Below are positions 37,190 to 46,698 of a DNA stretch of 64,000 nucleotides, one piece after another. How positions within the stretch are numbered: the first letter of the stretch is position 1; every line of letters begins with the position of its first letter. The notes beneath the pieces are model-generated. The model was not told the DNA's origin. It saw only the letters and a list, made by a program, of their open reading frames with translations, and did no database searches. Both the position numbers and the translations under genes were made by a program. This stretch comes from Tolypothrix sp. FACHB-123 (GTDB taxonomy: Bacteria; Cyanobacteriota; Cyanobacteriia; Cyanobacteriales; Nostocaceae), in NCBI RefSeq assembly GCF_014697075.1, contig NZ_JACJRE010000002.1:186001-250000 (forward strand), written 5' to 3'.

Positions 37190-37531
37190 CAAGTCCCTTA
37201 GCTGTTATTCCCGATTTTATTGGTGATGCTTCTGCCCTAGAGGTGGTTCCTCAATGCTCAATTTTCCCCTTGCTGTTGGGGTAAATACAAGGGTATCAAG
37301 TTGATCTTTACCTAGAACTATTGCTCTCCCATTTGCAAGTCTTAGTAAATGAAAAACATTGAACATTGAGGCTTCCCTATCGGAAAGTACCCGATTACAC
37401 ACAATCTGTTTGTGGTGGACAAACAGACTGGTCAAACCGAGCAGCAAACCGTGGTTGCTGATGCCAACTGACTTTTTACTGAGCAGGAGCAGGAACTGAT
37501 TTCCCAAACTGGGTTTGTCCAAATTCTCTGA
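37190..37531 (+). pseudogene. Decayed PstS-like paralogue (C-terminal remnant)
   Basis: The plus strand reads SALEVVPQCSIFPLLLG, aligning with SAPEVVGQCGVKPLPLG of the intact neighbour. It then reads GFPIGKYPITHNLFVVDKQTGQ, a stop in place of Trp (TGA for TGG), and LFTEQEQELISQTGFVQIL before the terminal stop. The intact copy reads GFQTGEYPVTRRLFVIIKQNGQ and LLTNQGQELITKAGFVRIR at the same places. Several in-frame stops show it is dead. A tandem duplication followed by decay is the simplest history. Confidence 0.8.
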
Positions 37532-37569
37532 CACCTGCCATTGATAGCAGATCTGAACTTAACTTAACG

Positions 37570-38328
37570 TTAGCTAGCTCTATTAATCGATTCTGCTGGT
37601 AAGCAAATGAGATTATCCCCTTGGGTCAGGATTAAGCCACGTTGACGTAATTTGCCCATTAAGCGGGTGACAGTTACACGAGTTGAACCAATCGCGCTAC
37701 CAATTTGGGCATGGGTTAAGGGGAAGGGCAAACAATAGCCGCGAATTACATCGGGATCGGTTTCGCTCATTGCCGGCTCGCCATATTCCTCAATCAACAA
37801 AGTGAGGAATCCTAACAAACGGTCAATTGTACGACGTTGTCCCAAAGCACTCAGCCATAACAACTTACGTTGGTGCTGATATCTAAAAGCGTCCATAACT
37901 TCGCGACGGAAGTGAGGCCAGTTATCCAAGTCGTGCCAGTACATCCACAACACCGCAGTTTGATCGACGTGAGCGTAGGCCTGAAGTGTGAATGGTGACT
38001 GAGCAACAATTTCAAATGGTTGCCCTGCGCCAACAAAACCCAAGAAAGCTTCTTCTGGAGTTCTGTTGATGCGACGAGAGGTTAACTGACTGGCAGTAGC
38101 ACTAACTTGAGCGGTTCCTACCATGCGGATCGCACCCCTTTGCACCAAATATAGCAATCCAGGGCGAGCTGGAATGCGCTCATCTTTGCTGAAGGTACGG
38201 CAGCGGTAGTGTTCTTGAGCCCAGTCAAGAATGCGTTGCCAAGTTAAAAACGGACGAGAAGCCTCGGAAAAAGAGGATGGAGATTGCATAGGTAACAAAG
38301 AGCGTTCGGCTGAAGACAAAGACGACAA
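37570..38328 (-). CDS. Crp/Fnr-family transcriptional regulator
   Basis: The 252-residue protein has an N-terminal cyclic-nucleotide-binding-like fold and a C-terminal winged HTH. LTHAQIGSAIGSTRVTVTRLMGKLRQRGLI closely resembles the recognition helix of NtcA (TRVTVTRLL), so its operator may look like GTA-N8-TAC. The Arg/Glu cAMP pocket is not evident, so cAMP is an unlikely effector. It is not NtcA itself, because the N-terminal half differs and carries an insert around residues 75-95. An ATG 13 codons later is a possible alternative start. Confidence 0.85.
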   Translation of the reverse strand: MSSLSSAERSLLPMQSPSSFSEASRPFLTWQRILDWAQEHYRCRTFSKDERIPARPGLLYLVQRGAIRMVGTAQVSATASQLTSRRINRTPEEAFLGFVGAGQPFEIVAQSPFTLQAYAHVDQTAVLWMYWHDLDNWPHFRREVMDAFRYQHQRKLLWLSALGQRRTIDRLLGFLTLLIEEYGEPAMSETDPDVIRGYCLPFPLTHAQIGSAIGSTRVTVTRLMGKLRQRGLILTQGDNLICLPAESINRAS

Positions 38329-38547
38329 AAAAGGTGCAAGGAGTGTCTTTGTGTTGGCGAGTTCGGCTTAACGCCTAACAGCGCCAGCCATCCAAAGAAT
38401 AGAAAGCATTTTACTCCCTACTCTTTTGTTATACTTCTTACTGTACAATGATGGTAGTAAAGTTTACCCTCTATTCATTGAATATTCATCAAATTTTATT
38501 CTACTCTCATTTTTCTTTATCTAGAAGAAACTTACAACTTTAGATAG

Positions 38548-39480
38548 ATGACAGAGAATCAACATTTTGGAGATGAGGCTGTCTTCATTGAGAACTACGT
38601 GCATTTTCAAGTACTAGTGAGTAAATACACAGCATTTAAGCAGTTAGTATACAGCCGACTCGAAAAATCCCTAAGTGTTTATACTTCTCAGCCAAAAAGC
38701 GTATGCATAAAAGGCAGAAAATTTCCTCTATATAAAGGTAGAGACGAAAAAAAAATTTTATATATTTCTGGGATAGCCCAGTGGTTAGAAAAATCTCAGA
38801 ATCATAAAGCGATAGAAATTGCTCAAGCGATCGCTAACGACCTCTTGGTGACCTGTGGGGACGTTTTTCAGGTGGCGATTGTTCCCCCTGGTTGGATTTA
38901 TTTAGAATTGTCTCAGCCAATCTTAGCAGCTTGGTTACAAAATATTACAAATGGCAATTTAGAGCGACCAGGAAGGAGCGGGAAAACAGCAAACCTTAAC
39001 ATTAAAAATTCCCAGCGCTTATTTACTGCGCAATACGCCTATGCACGTTGCTGCTCGCTATTGCAACAAGCTCACCGCGAGGAATTAATTCAACTGAGGG
39101 AAGTGCAAAATCAAGCACTTAGCAATTCAGCGATCGCTTGTTGGCAGATTTTGTTTCCTAACCCCATACCTTGGCTGAACAGTGATGGAAAACTGCGCTG
39201 CTATCATCCGCCAGAAAGTCAACTCATAGGCGAGTTAGTGCAAGTTGTCGATGATTTACACTGCGATGATGTTAAAAGTTCAGTGAACTGGGAAAAAGCC
39301 GCTTTGAATTTAAGCCAAGCTTTTGAAAATTTTTGGAGCCAGTGCCGCATTTGGGGCAAAGTAAAAATCGCTGCACGGGAATTAGCTCAAGCCAGACTGG
39401 GATTAGTGATGGTCACACAGTCTGTATTGAGGTTGTTATTAGAGGAAAAACTTGGGGTTGTTGCGCCTTTGGAGTTGTAA
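38548..39480 (+). CDS. Stand-alone DALR anticodon-binding-domain protein (ArgRS C-terminal-like)
   Basis: The 310-residue protein matches the C-terminal anticodon-binding domain of arginyl-tRNA synthetase without any catalytic domain. The segment RLFTAQYAYARCCSLLQQAHRE is the ArgRS tRNA-binding helix, and the C-terminus (KIAARELAQARLGLVMVTQSVLRLLLEEKLGV) matches its end (ARL.L...V..VL...L..LGV). The N-terminal 130 residues are not recognised. Such proteins occur across cyanobacteria; tRNA binding or regulation is a fair guess, without evidence. Confidence 0.72.
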   Translation: MTENQHFGDEAVFIENYVHFQVLVSKYTAFKQLVYSRLEKSLSVYTSQPKSVCIKGRKFPLYKGRDEKKILYISGIAQWLEKSQNHKAIEIAQAIANDLLVTCGDVFQVAIVPPGWIYLELSQPILAAWLQNITNGNLERPGRSGKTANLNIKNSQRLFTAQYAYARCCSLLQQAHREELIQLREVQNQALSNSAIACWQILFPNPIPWLNSDGKLRCYHPPESQLIGELVQVVDDLHCDDVKSSVNWEKAALNLSQAFENFWSQCRIWGKVKIAARELAQARLGLVMVTQSVLRLLLEEKLGVVAPLEL

Positions 39481-39507
39481 GGGGCTAGAGAGTAGAGGTA
39501 GGGAGCA

Positions 39508-39578
39508 GGGAGCAGGGGGAGAAATAGCAAACGATCAATGCTCAATGCCCAATGCCCAATGCCCAATGTCCAATGTCC
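39508..39578. repeat. Two STRR heptamer arrays
   Basis: AGGGAGC units (39511-39530) are followed by CCAATGC, CCAATGC, CCAATGT, CCAATGT (39550-39578). They follow the DALR gene. Confidence 0.7.
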
Positions 39579-39678
39579 GTAAAGCTTCTGAGAAAGTAAA
39601 TATAAATTTATATGACAAGTGTTGACTCAACCGAACACTTGTTATATATTATCTGGTGTGTGAGGAGCGAACCAGCAG

Positions 39679-39726
39679 GGGCACCGAGACGAAACACGGC
39701 CAGTCGTCGGTGTCCTTTCTGATTTT
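39679..39726. terminator. Strong hairpin between convergent genes
   Basis: GGGCACCGA pairs with TCGGTGTCC (one G-T pair) and an inner GAC/GTC extends the stem. TTTCTGATTTTTT follows on the plus strand. It lies between the convergent DALR and HAD genes and probably ends the plus-strand transcript. Confidence 0.7.
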
Positions 39727-40602
39727 TTAAGATAGTAAAAATTGTTCGATTGCTGCTGCGGCTCCATCGGCTTCAACGTTGGGAGCTACCCAATTTGCTA
39801 TAGCCTGGACATCTGCTGGCGCATTACCCATAGCTACACCAATGCCAGCGTATTCTAGCATTTCTAAATCATTGAAGTTATCGCCAATAGTCATGACGTT
39901 ATTGCTTTGCAAGCCGAGTAATTCTTCTGCGAGGTAACGCACCGCAGTTCCTTTGTTGACAGAGGGGTGAGTCGCCTCAAAGAAGGTAGCAACAGAGGTG
40001 GTGAGGTAAAGTTCTGCGGGTGTGTATTGAAGGCGTAAATTGCCTAAAATTTTGTCAATTACTTCGCTGTCGTCAGATAAAGCTAGAACTTTTGTGGGTT
40101 CATTATCTAAAGCTTGGCGTAAATCACCGACGGGAATGGCTGTAATTCCGGAACGTTTGGCGTAGAGTTTGGTTTCTGGGGTTAACTCTCGCACGTAAAG
40201 TTGATCGTTGATATAAAAGTGAACGGAAAGAAGCGATCGCAGTTGTGGCTGTTCAAAATAATCTAGTAGCTGGGATGCGATTTCTCGCGGAACTGTCAAA
40301 TGGCGATGAATTTTCTCGGTGGCTGGGTCTTGAATCCAAGCGCCTTGATATGCTGCTAATGGTAATGTAGAGCCAATTGCTTGATGAAAGCGTAAAGCTG
40401 AACGGTACATACGTCCAGTAGCGATCGCTATTTGAATTCCTTTTGCTTGTGCTGCGGCGATCGCTTTTTTTACGGGTTTACTGATTTTATTGGATTTACC
40501 GGAAATTGTGCCATCGATATCTAAAACCAGTAATTTAATTTCTGCTGAAGCTTGAGCCTGATTTTCCATCGATGGTAGATGAGTAGTAGCTGCTAGATCC
40601 AT
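39727..40602 (-). CDS. Cof-type HAD-IIB family hydrolase
   Basis: The 291-residue sugar-phosphatase-like HAD enzyme has motif I VLDIDGTISG with the nucleophile Asp, motif II in IAIATGRM, a large C2B cap and motif III/IV IGDNFNDLEMLEYAGIGVAMGNA. Substrates of this class are mostly phosphosugars or pyridoxal phosphate; no prediction is safe. An inner ATG (MENQAQASAEIKLLVLD) at 40569 is a likely alternative start, because the first 11 residues look unconserved. The strand and the hairpin after it fit a single-gene unit. Confidence 0.88.
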   Translation of the reverse strand: MDLAATTHLPSMENQAQASAEIKLLVLDIDGTISGKSNKISKPVKKAIAAAQAKGIQIAIATGRMYRSALRFHQAIGSTLPLAAYQGAWIQDPATEKIHRHLTVPREIASQLLDYFEQPQLRSLLSVHFYINDQLYVRELTPETKLYAKRSGITAIPVGDLRQALDNEPTKVLALSDDSEVIDKILGNLRLQYTPAELYLTTSVATFFEATHPSVNKGTAVRYLAEELLGLQSNNVMTIGDNFNDLEMLEYAGIGVAMGNAPADVQAIANWVAPNVEADGAAAAIEQFLLS

Positions 40603-40772
40603 AAATTCCCCAAGTTTTTGGCTTCCAGTAAGAGGGTAACAGGCTCTAGGGATGAATGGGGAGCGATCGCAGTTTTATACTAATACGGTTTTACTGGAAA
40701 AAAGCAGAGGATCTGAGGACGCGATTTTTATCAGTCATTTCGTGAATTGGGATAAATTTTGGAAAAAATGAA

Positions 40773-40936
40773 CCGCCAAGAACGCCAAGACGCCAAGAAA
40801 GAAGAGAAGAGGAGAATTAGACGCAAGTTAATAGAGAAAGAGAACTATAAGTTTAGTTAATCACACAAAAATTTTACACCTAAATATAAAAATCTCTCGC
40901 CGCTAGCCCCTAGTCCCTAGCCCCTAATCCCTATTT
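40773..40936. repeat. CGCCAAGA tandem repeat and CCCTAGC heptamer array in the polA leader
   Basis: CCGCCAAG, AACGCCAAGA and CGCCAAGA (40773-40799) and CCCTAGT, CCCTAGC, CCCTAAT, CCCTATT heptamers (40905-40936) occupy much of the 358-base spacer between the divergent HAD and polA genes. The array ends about 25 bases before the polA ATG. Confidence 0.7.
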
Positions 40937-40960
40937 TCTGCTTCTAGCTACAATAAGCCT

Positions 40961-43882
40961 ATGTCGCAAATTTCTTCTTCTACAATCGCAACACGCCCTA
41001 CCTTCATCCTCGTAGATGGACATTCTTTGGCGTTCCGTTCTTATTTTGCTTTTATTAAGGGGCGAGATGGGGGATTACGGACAAAAACGGGGATTCCTAC
41101 CAGTGTGTGTTTTGGCTTCATTAAGTGTCTGCTGGAGGTGATGACTACCGAACAACCTCAAGCAATGGCTATAGCTTTTGATTTGGGCTTACCTACTTTC
41201 CGCCATGAAGCGGATGATACCTATAAAGCCGATCGCCCTGGTACGCCAGAAGATTTTGTTCCAGATTTAAAAAATTTACACGAACTACTTGCAGGGTTCA
41301 ATTTACCGATTTTTACGGCTCCTGGTTTTGAAGCTGATGATGTATTGGGTACTTTAGCACAGCTTGCAACTACCGATGGGTATAAAGTGAAAATTCTCAC
41401 AGGCGATCGCGATTTGTTTCAACTGATCGACCTGGAAAAGCAAATCACTGTGCTTAATTTTACACCTGATGCCTGGAAGCGATCGACAAATGGTATCAGC
41501 GAATTCGGCCCGGAACAAGTGCAACAAAAGCTGGGTGTGTTACCAGAACAAATTGTTGATTTTAAAGCTCTTTGTGGCGATAAATCAGATAATATTCCTG
41601 GTGTCAAGGGTATTGGGGAAAAAACCGCAGTTCAGTTACTTAATAACTACGGTTCGTTAGAGAATATTTATGCAAAAATAGATGAAATTAAAGGCGCAAC
41701 TCAGAAAAAACTGGTAGAAGGGGAAGAAGATGCTAAAAAGTCGCAATATTTAGCAAAAATCGTTACTGATGTTGCTTTAGAAGTAAATTTAGAAGATTGT
41801 AAGTTAAAAGGTTTCGATAGAGATTTACTCGTACCAATTTTAGAAAAATTAGAATTTAATCGCTTTCTCAAGCAAATCAACGAACTTCAACTTAAATTTG
41901 GCGGAGAAGTTGCAGAAGTTCCCGAAACTACCACAGCACAACCCAATATTGACGATAACGATCCAGATTTGTGGTTTTTTAGTGCAGATGATACCGCCGC
42001 AGCACAACAAAAGCCAGCTTCTGCAATTCAACCACAAATTATTGATAGTGAAGCGAAACTGACAAAGTTAGTCAAATTATTACAAAAATTTACTAATCCA
42101 GAGATACCCGTTGCTTGGGATACGGAAACGACAGATTTAGAACCACGAGACGCAGCTTTAGTAGGAATTGGTTGCTGTTGGGGGACAAAAACCGATGAAA
42201 TGGCTTATATTCCCCTTGGGCACAAAAATGCGAAAAATCTAGAATTAGATTTGGTATTAACAGCATTACGTCCGATTTTAGAAAGTACCGATTATCCCAA
42301 ATCTTTGCAAAATGCCAAATTTGACCGTTTAGTTCTGCGGTGTCAAGGCATAAAATTGGCAGGAGTGGTATTTGATACCATGCTAGCCAGTTATTTATTA
42401 AATCCAGATGCTAGCCACAATTTAAGCGATTTAGCTCAGAAATATTTGGGTTTAACAGCTAAAAGTTATGTAGATTTAGTTCCTAAAGGTAAAACGATTG
42501 CTGATTTAGACATTCCTACAGTAGCTGATTACTGCGGTATGGATGTTTATTCTACATTTGGCTTAGTAGCAAAACTGCGTGAAGAATTAGAAAAATTTAC
42601 CGAGTTATATCAGCTATTTATAGATGTAGAACAACCGCTAGAAGCAGTTTTAGCGGAAATGGAATATACAGGTGTGCGAATTAATTCTGATTACTTAAAA
42701 GAACTTTCACAGCAATTAGAAATTGATTTAGCTAAGTTGGAAGAAAAAGCCACAGAAATCGCTGGCGAAAAATTCAAATTGGGTTCTCCTAAGCAATTAA
42801 GTCAGATTTTGTTTGAAAAATTGGGGTTAAGTACTAAGTATTCGCGGAAAATTCAAACAGGTTATTCTACAGACGCAGCGACATTAGAGAAACTGCAAGA
42901 AATTGACCAAACTGGTTTTGTTGATGCCATCATTGAATACCGGACTTTATCTAAATTAAAGTCTACTTATGTAGATGCATTACCAGCATTAGTACGTCCC
43001 GATACGCAGAGAGTACATACAGATTTTAACCAAGCAGCAACATCAACTGGAAGGTTATCTTCTTCTAATCCCAATTTACAAAATATTCCCATTCGGACAG
43101 CTTTTAGTCGTCAAATTCGCAAAGCATTTTTACCAGAATCAGGCTTTTTAATGGTAGCTGCTGATTACTCACAAATTGAGTTAAGAATTTTAGCGCATTT
43201 AAGCCAAGAACCCGTTTTAGTGCAAGCCTATCAGCAAAATGAAGATATTCATACTGTGACAGCAAAGTTAGTATTTGAAAAAGAAGATGTCACAGCAGAT
43301 GAAAGAAGATTAGCCAAAACTATTAATTTTGGCGTAATTTATGGTATGGGTTCGCTAAAATTTGCCCGTTCTACTGGGGTTGATAAAAATATTGCCAATG
43401 AATTTATCAAGCGATTTAACGAACGTTACGCACAAGTATTTACATATTTAGAGCGAGTAAAAAAAGAAGCGATCACCAAAGGTTATGTAGAAACAATTCT
43501 CGGTCGTCGGCGGTATTTTGAGTTTACTAGTAATAGTTTACGTCAATTAAAAGGTAGCAATCCAGAAGACATTGATTTGAGTAAATTAAAAAATCTAGGC
43601 CCTTACGATGCTGGTTTACTGCGTTCGGCTGCGAATGCACCAATTCAAGGTTCTAGTGCAGATATTATCAAAATTGCAATGGTGAGATTGCATGATGTTT
43701 TGAGTAAATATCAGGCGCGGTTATTATTACAAGTTCACGATGAATTAGTGTTTGAAGTTCCCCCGTCAGAATGGGAAGAATTGCAACCACAAATTAAGTC
43801 GGTGATGGAAAATGCAGTTGAATTATCTGTCCCGTTATTAGTTGATGTTCGCGCAGGTGATAATTGGATGGAAACAAAGTGA
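40961..43882 (+). CDS. polA: DNA polymerase I
   Basis: The 973-residue enzyme carries all three activities. The 5'-3' exonuclease covers residues 1 to about 310 (VDGHSLAFRSYFAF, GDRDLFQL, GDKSDNIPGV). The 3'-5' proofreading domain begins near 370, with WDTETTDLE holding the metal-binding Asp and Glu at about 387-389, so unlike Taq it should proofread. The polymerase domain has motif A VAADYSQIELR near 732, motif B RRLAKTINFGVIYG near 785 and motif C QVHDELVFE near 925. Functions are Okazaki fragment maturation and repair. A repeat array lies just upstream. Confidence 0.97.
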   Translation: MSQISSSTIATRPTFILVDGHSLAFRSYFAFIKGRDGGLRTKTGIPTSVCFGFIKCLLEVMTTEQPQAMAIAFDLGLPTFRHEADDTYKADRPGTPEDFVPDLKNLHELLAGFNLPIFTAPGFEADDVLGTLAQLATTDGYKVKILTGDRDLFQLIDLEKQITVLNFTPDAWKRSTNGISEFGPEQVQQKLGVLPEQIVDFKALCGDKSDNIPGVKGIGEKTAVQLLNNYGSLENIYAKIDEIKGATQKKLVEGEEDAKKSQYLAKIVTDVALEVNLEDCKLKGFDRDLLVPILEKLEFNRFLKQINELQLKFGGEVAEVPETTTAQPNIDDNDPDLWFFSADDTAAAQQKPASAIQPQIIDSEAKLTKLVKLLQKFTNPEIPVAWDTETTDLEPRDAALVGIGCCWGTKTDEMAYIPLGHKNAKNLELDLVLTALRPILESTDYPKSLQNAKFDRLVLRCQGIKLAGVVFDTMLASYLLNPDASHNLSDLAQKYLGLTAKSYVDLVPKGKTIADLDIPTVADYCGMDVYSTFGLVAKLREELEKFTELYQLFIDVEQPLEAVLAEMEYTGVRINSDYLKELSQQLEIDLAKLEEKATEIAGEKFKLGSPKQLSQILFEKLGLSTKYSRKIQTGYSTDAATLEKLQEIDQTGFVDAIIEYRTLSKLKSTYVDALPALVRPDTQRVHTDFNQAATSTGRLSSSNPNLQNIPIRTAFSRQIRKAFLPESGFLMVAADYSQIELRILAHLSQEPVLVQAYQQNEDIHTVTAKLVFEKEDVTADERRLAKTINFGVIYGMGSLKFARSTGVDKNIANEFIKRFNERYAQVFTYLERVKKEAITKGYVETILGRRRYFEFTSNSLRQLKGSNPEDIDLSKLKNLGPYDAGLLRSAANAPIQGSSADIIKIAMVRLHDVLSKYQARLLLQVHDELVFEVPPSEWEELQPQIKSVMENAVELSVPLLVDVRAGDNWMETK

Positions 43883-44060
43883 TGATAGGGAACAACTCAC
43901 TTCCTTAATCAATACCCTTCTAGTGTTTCATCGCATTAATTACGAGGAGTAAAAAACGAACCGCATTCGACGAAGTCGTTCCCGCAGGGTAGACGCGAAG
44001 GACACGAAGGAAGAAACATAACCATCAACAGTTAACCATCAACACTCTGCCATTGAGAAT

Positions 44061-45029
44061 ATGCGAATTTACGGGCCAGATACAATTAATTTTGATGGTG
44101 TGAATGGCGATCGCTATTGGTTCTATCAGTCTTATCCTTATACTGGTATAAAGGAGATTGACGAACGGTTAAGCGGCTTTCCTGTAGCTGTCTTTTTACC
44201 ACATCGACCTGCAAGGGAAACACCGTTAGTTATTGGTTTACAAGGGATGAGTGCGCCTTATGGCTGGAATGCTTTTATTGTGCCAACACTGATACAAATG
44301 GGTATTGCAGTTGCTTTATTTGATACGCCTTTGGCGGGAGAACGCAGTTTAGTACGTACCTTTACGGCTGTTGTACAGAATGAGATTCAGCCATTAATTA
44401 ACCAAGGTATTGCCTTTGATACGGCATTGCTTTTAAGTATATTCCGTAATACAGCCAGTAATATTGATAGCATTAGTAAATTTTGTAGCGATCGCTATGG
44501 GTTGAGTAATTCCAAACTGGCTTTATTTGGCGTGAGTATGGGTGTTTTGCTATCTGGTTACGCTTTTACCGCTCAAGGTTTGGGAGAAAGGTTGCTGGGA
44601 ACGATTGGTCATGCTGACCTCCAGTCCTTTGCTAATAGTTGGGGTTATGGCTTGTTACCAGATTTAGCAGCTTCACCTCTAGGTGGATTAGCAACAGCAG
44701 TGTTACAAAGAGTACAGCCGGATTTACAACCTGTAGTCAAGCTTTTACAGTTAGCCAAAAATCTGAAATATCACGATGAATATGCTTGGGACTGCAATCC
44801 CATGAATTATGTTGAGCAAGTGCAGTTACCGCGTCGAGTACGCTTTTTAGTAGGTGCTAACGATCCCATTGTCAGAATTAAAGATACCCGTGCTTGTGCC
44901 CAAAAATTTCCTGATGGTGCTTGTTATGTCGTTCCGGGGATGGGACATGGAACTAGACAGTGGGGGGCTACATTTGTTGACCATGTACGCTATTTTCTGG
45001 CTACGCAATTAGGGGATTGGCGTAATTGA
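44061..45029 (+). CDS. Alpha/beta hydrolase-fold protein
   Basis: The 322-residue protein has a hydrolase fold with the nucleophile elbow FGVSMGV (G-x-S-x-G), a late Asp in VGANDPIVRI and a His in GMGHGTRQ, giving a complete Ser-Asp-His triad. PLVIGLQGMSAPYGWN supplies the oxyanion region. No signal peptide. Substrate unknown: it could be an esterase or a peptidase-like enzyme. The spacer before it contains a short dispersed repeat (TTCCCGCAGGGTAGACGCGAAGG). Confidence 0.75.
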   Translation: MRIYGPDTINFDGVNGDRYWFYQSYPYTGIKEIDERLSGFPVAVFLPHRPARETPLVIGLQGMSAPYGWNAFIVPTLIQMGIAVALFDTPLAGERSLVRTFTAVVQNEIQPLINQGIAFDTALLLSIFRNTASNIDSISKFCSDRYGLSNSKLALFGVSMGVLLSGYAFTAQGLGERLLGTIGHADLQSFANSWGYGLLPDLAASPLGGLATAVLQRVQPDLQPVVKLLQLAKNLKYHDEYAWDCNPMNYVEQVQLPRRVRFLVGANDPIVRIKDTRACAQKFPDGACYVVPGMGHGTRQWGATFVDHVRYFLATQLGDWRN

Positions 45030-45079
45030 GAACTTGCTGTTGAACTGAGTATATCCAGCCCAACAGAGTACAAAATCTC

Positions 45080-45180
45080 ATACCAATTGGAAAACAGAAT
45101 GCGCCAGATTGTAGGGGCATTGGCACTGCCATGCCCTCTAGAATATCTTGATGTGTCGCCAAGATTATTTGAATTGGTAT
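45080..45180. mobile_element. MITE-like element with 9-bp terminal inverted repeats
   Basis: ATACCAATT at 45080-45088 and AATTGGTAT at 45172-45180 are perfect inverted repeats bounding 101 bases. The interior holds another inverted repeat, GGGCAT and ATGCCC, and a GTAGGGGC motif. There is no coding capacity. It lies between two convergent genes, a typical harmless insertion site. It may also help terminate both transcripts. Confidence 0.6.
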
Positions 45181-45198
45181 AAAAAGTGGTATTTTAAA

Positions 45199-46698
45199 TC
45201 ACTGAGCGCGGCATAATTTGCGATCGCTATCATGGTCAGGATATTGCCAAGAATAAGCAAAATGGCTCACCCCTTTGATGTAAGGGGCAAATTGGCGGAG
45301 TGCTTGCATTTGGGCTTCTAAGGACGGACGATTGCTAATGGAACCACCCCATTTACCAGCTAAGGCAGGAATTACCTCTGTACCAGGTTTCGCCATGTTC
45401 AAAACCCGTTGTATTTGCGGCACAATACAACTGACATCACCACAAGTTGCATAAGCCATCGGATGCCATTGTAAGGAATTAGGAAACCTATCCCAAGGCT
45501 GTAATCGGGAATCATAGCCTTGTCCGACACTTTGGTTACCTTCCGGGAAAAATACCACGCCTGCGGGAATTTTTAATTGTTGGGCTGGATGAGTTGCTAA
45601 GGCGACAAAATCTAAGATACCTTGCATGGCATGAGCAACAGCGAGTTGCCACAAATCCCATTGTAAAAGCGGTTGTCTTTGCGCTGGATTGATGAGGGCT
45701 TTTTGCGCTGAGGGTACAGTCCGACCTTGCCACAAAGGTTCTCCTTCTTGGGGATAAAGTTGATCGACTTCTGTGATATCGGCGGGGGTAATATATCCTT
45801 TACCTAAAAAGCGGCGAATTAAATCTAAGCCTTTATTATTTTGTGCCCGTCGAAATAAAGCTTCTTGAGTAGCAGCAGTAAATAGCCATAAATCAGTGAC
45901 TTTGGTGGCGATAGAATCGCTTCCCGCTTGTCTGGGATAGCGTACATAGTCAAATAGAATCCCATCGGGGCGACGGCGCAGTACTTCCTGTACCATGAGG
46001 TAATAGTCACGCTTTGCCCGTTCGTTGTAGGGGTCGATAAAGACATGAGTGCCCACATCTATAACATACAAGCTAGTTTGACCTTTGCCATTACGCGCGA
46101 TCGCTCCTTCTCGATCTCGACGCAACGCATAGCTATAGCCAAAATTGATCGTATACATCCACGAGTAAACTTTTAAACCCCGTTGTCGCCCTTTTTGAAT
46201 TGCCGTTGCTAGCAAATCTACCTTCTCTGCACCTGGATTGCGAATCACAGAAGGCCAAGCTGTCGGGTTACTGGCGGCTGGTAATAATACCCGCCCATCA
46301 TAAAAGGTTTCCACATAAACTTGGTTGTAGCCCAGATTTACAATCCGATCCATCATGTGATCGAGTAACCCCGGCTGGATATCACAAGGATACAAACGCA
46401 ACCAAATAGCTTGATTTTGCGGCCAGGTGCGATTACGACAAGCCTGCATTTCCTGTGCATGTTGTTTTAATATCTGCTGGTAACGCTTTTGTGCTTCTGA
46501 ATTACCTCTGAGTGCTGCCAAACGTAAGTTTTCTTTTTCTTTGACAGCTTTTGGCGATAACTGACAATATTGTTGCACTTGCGCCTGTGCTGGTTGATTT
46601 GCCAAATAGGGAGTCAATAAACTACTAGTGAAAATCGCAGCTAAGAGGCTTCGGGTAAATGACTTTGATTTCGTAAAGTTCAAGGGAAGGTTAAACAT
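45199..46698 (-). CDS. Secreted GHL10-type putative glycoside hydrolase
   Basis: The 499-residue protein has a signal peptide (SLLAAIFTSSLLTPYLANQPAQAQ) and a TIM-barrel domain like DUF4015/GHL10: IWLRLYPCD, GYNQVYVETFYDG, LKVYSWMYTINFGYSY, DPYNERAKRDYYLMVQEVLRRRPDGILFDYVRYPR and SWQYPDHD. The conserved Asp, Arg and Tyr of DGILFDYVRYP are part of the presumed active site. It should act in the periplasm on cell-wall or exopolysaccharide glycans; substrate unknown. The start at 46698 (MFNLPLNFTKSKSF) is consistent with the signal peptide. Confidence 0.82.
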   Translation of the reverse strand: MFNLPLNFTKSKSFTRSLLAAIFTSSLLTPYLANQPAQAQVQQYCQLSPKAVKEKENLRLAALRGNSEAQKRYQQILKQHAQEMQACRNRTWPQNQAIWLRLYPCDIQPGLLDHMMDRIVNLGYNQVYVETFYDGRVLLPAASNPTAWPSVIRNPGAEKVDLLATAIQKGRQRGLKVYSWMYTINFGYSYALRRDREGAIARNGKGQTSLYVIDVGTHVFIDPYNERAKRDYYLMVQEVLRRRPDGILFDYVRYPRQAGSDSIATKVTDLWLFTAATQEALFRRAQNNKGLDLIRRFLGKGYITPADITEVDQLYPQEGEPLWQGRTVPSAQKALINPAQRQPLLQWDLWQLAVAHAMQGILDFVALATHPAQQLKIPAGVVFFPEGNQSVGQGYDSRLQPWDRFPNSLQWHPMAYATCGDVSCIVPQIQRVLNMAKPGTEVIPALAGKWGGSISNRPSLEAQMQALRQFAPYIKGVSHFAYSWQYPDHDSDRKLCRAQ

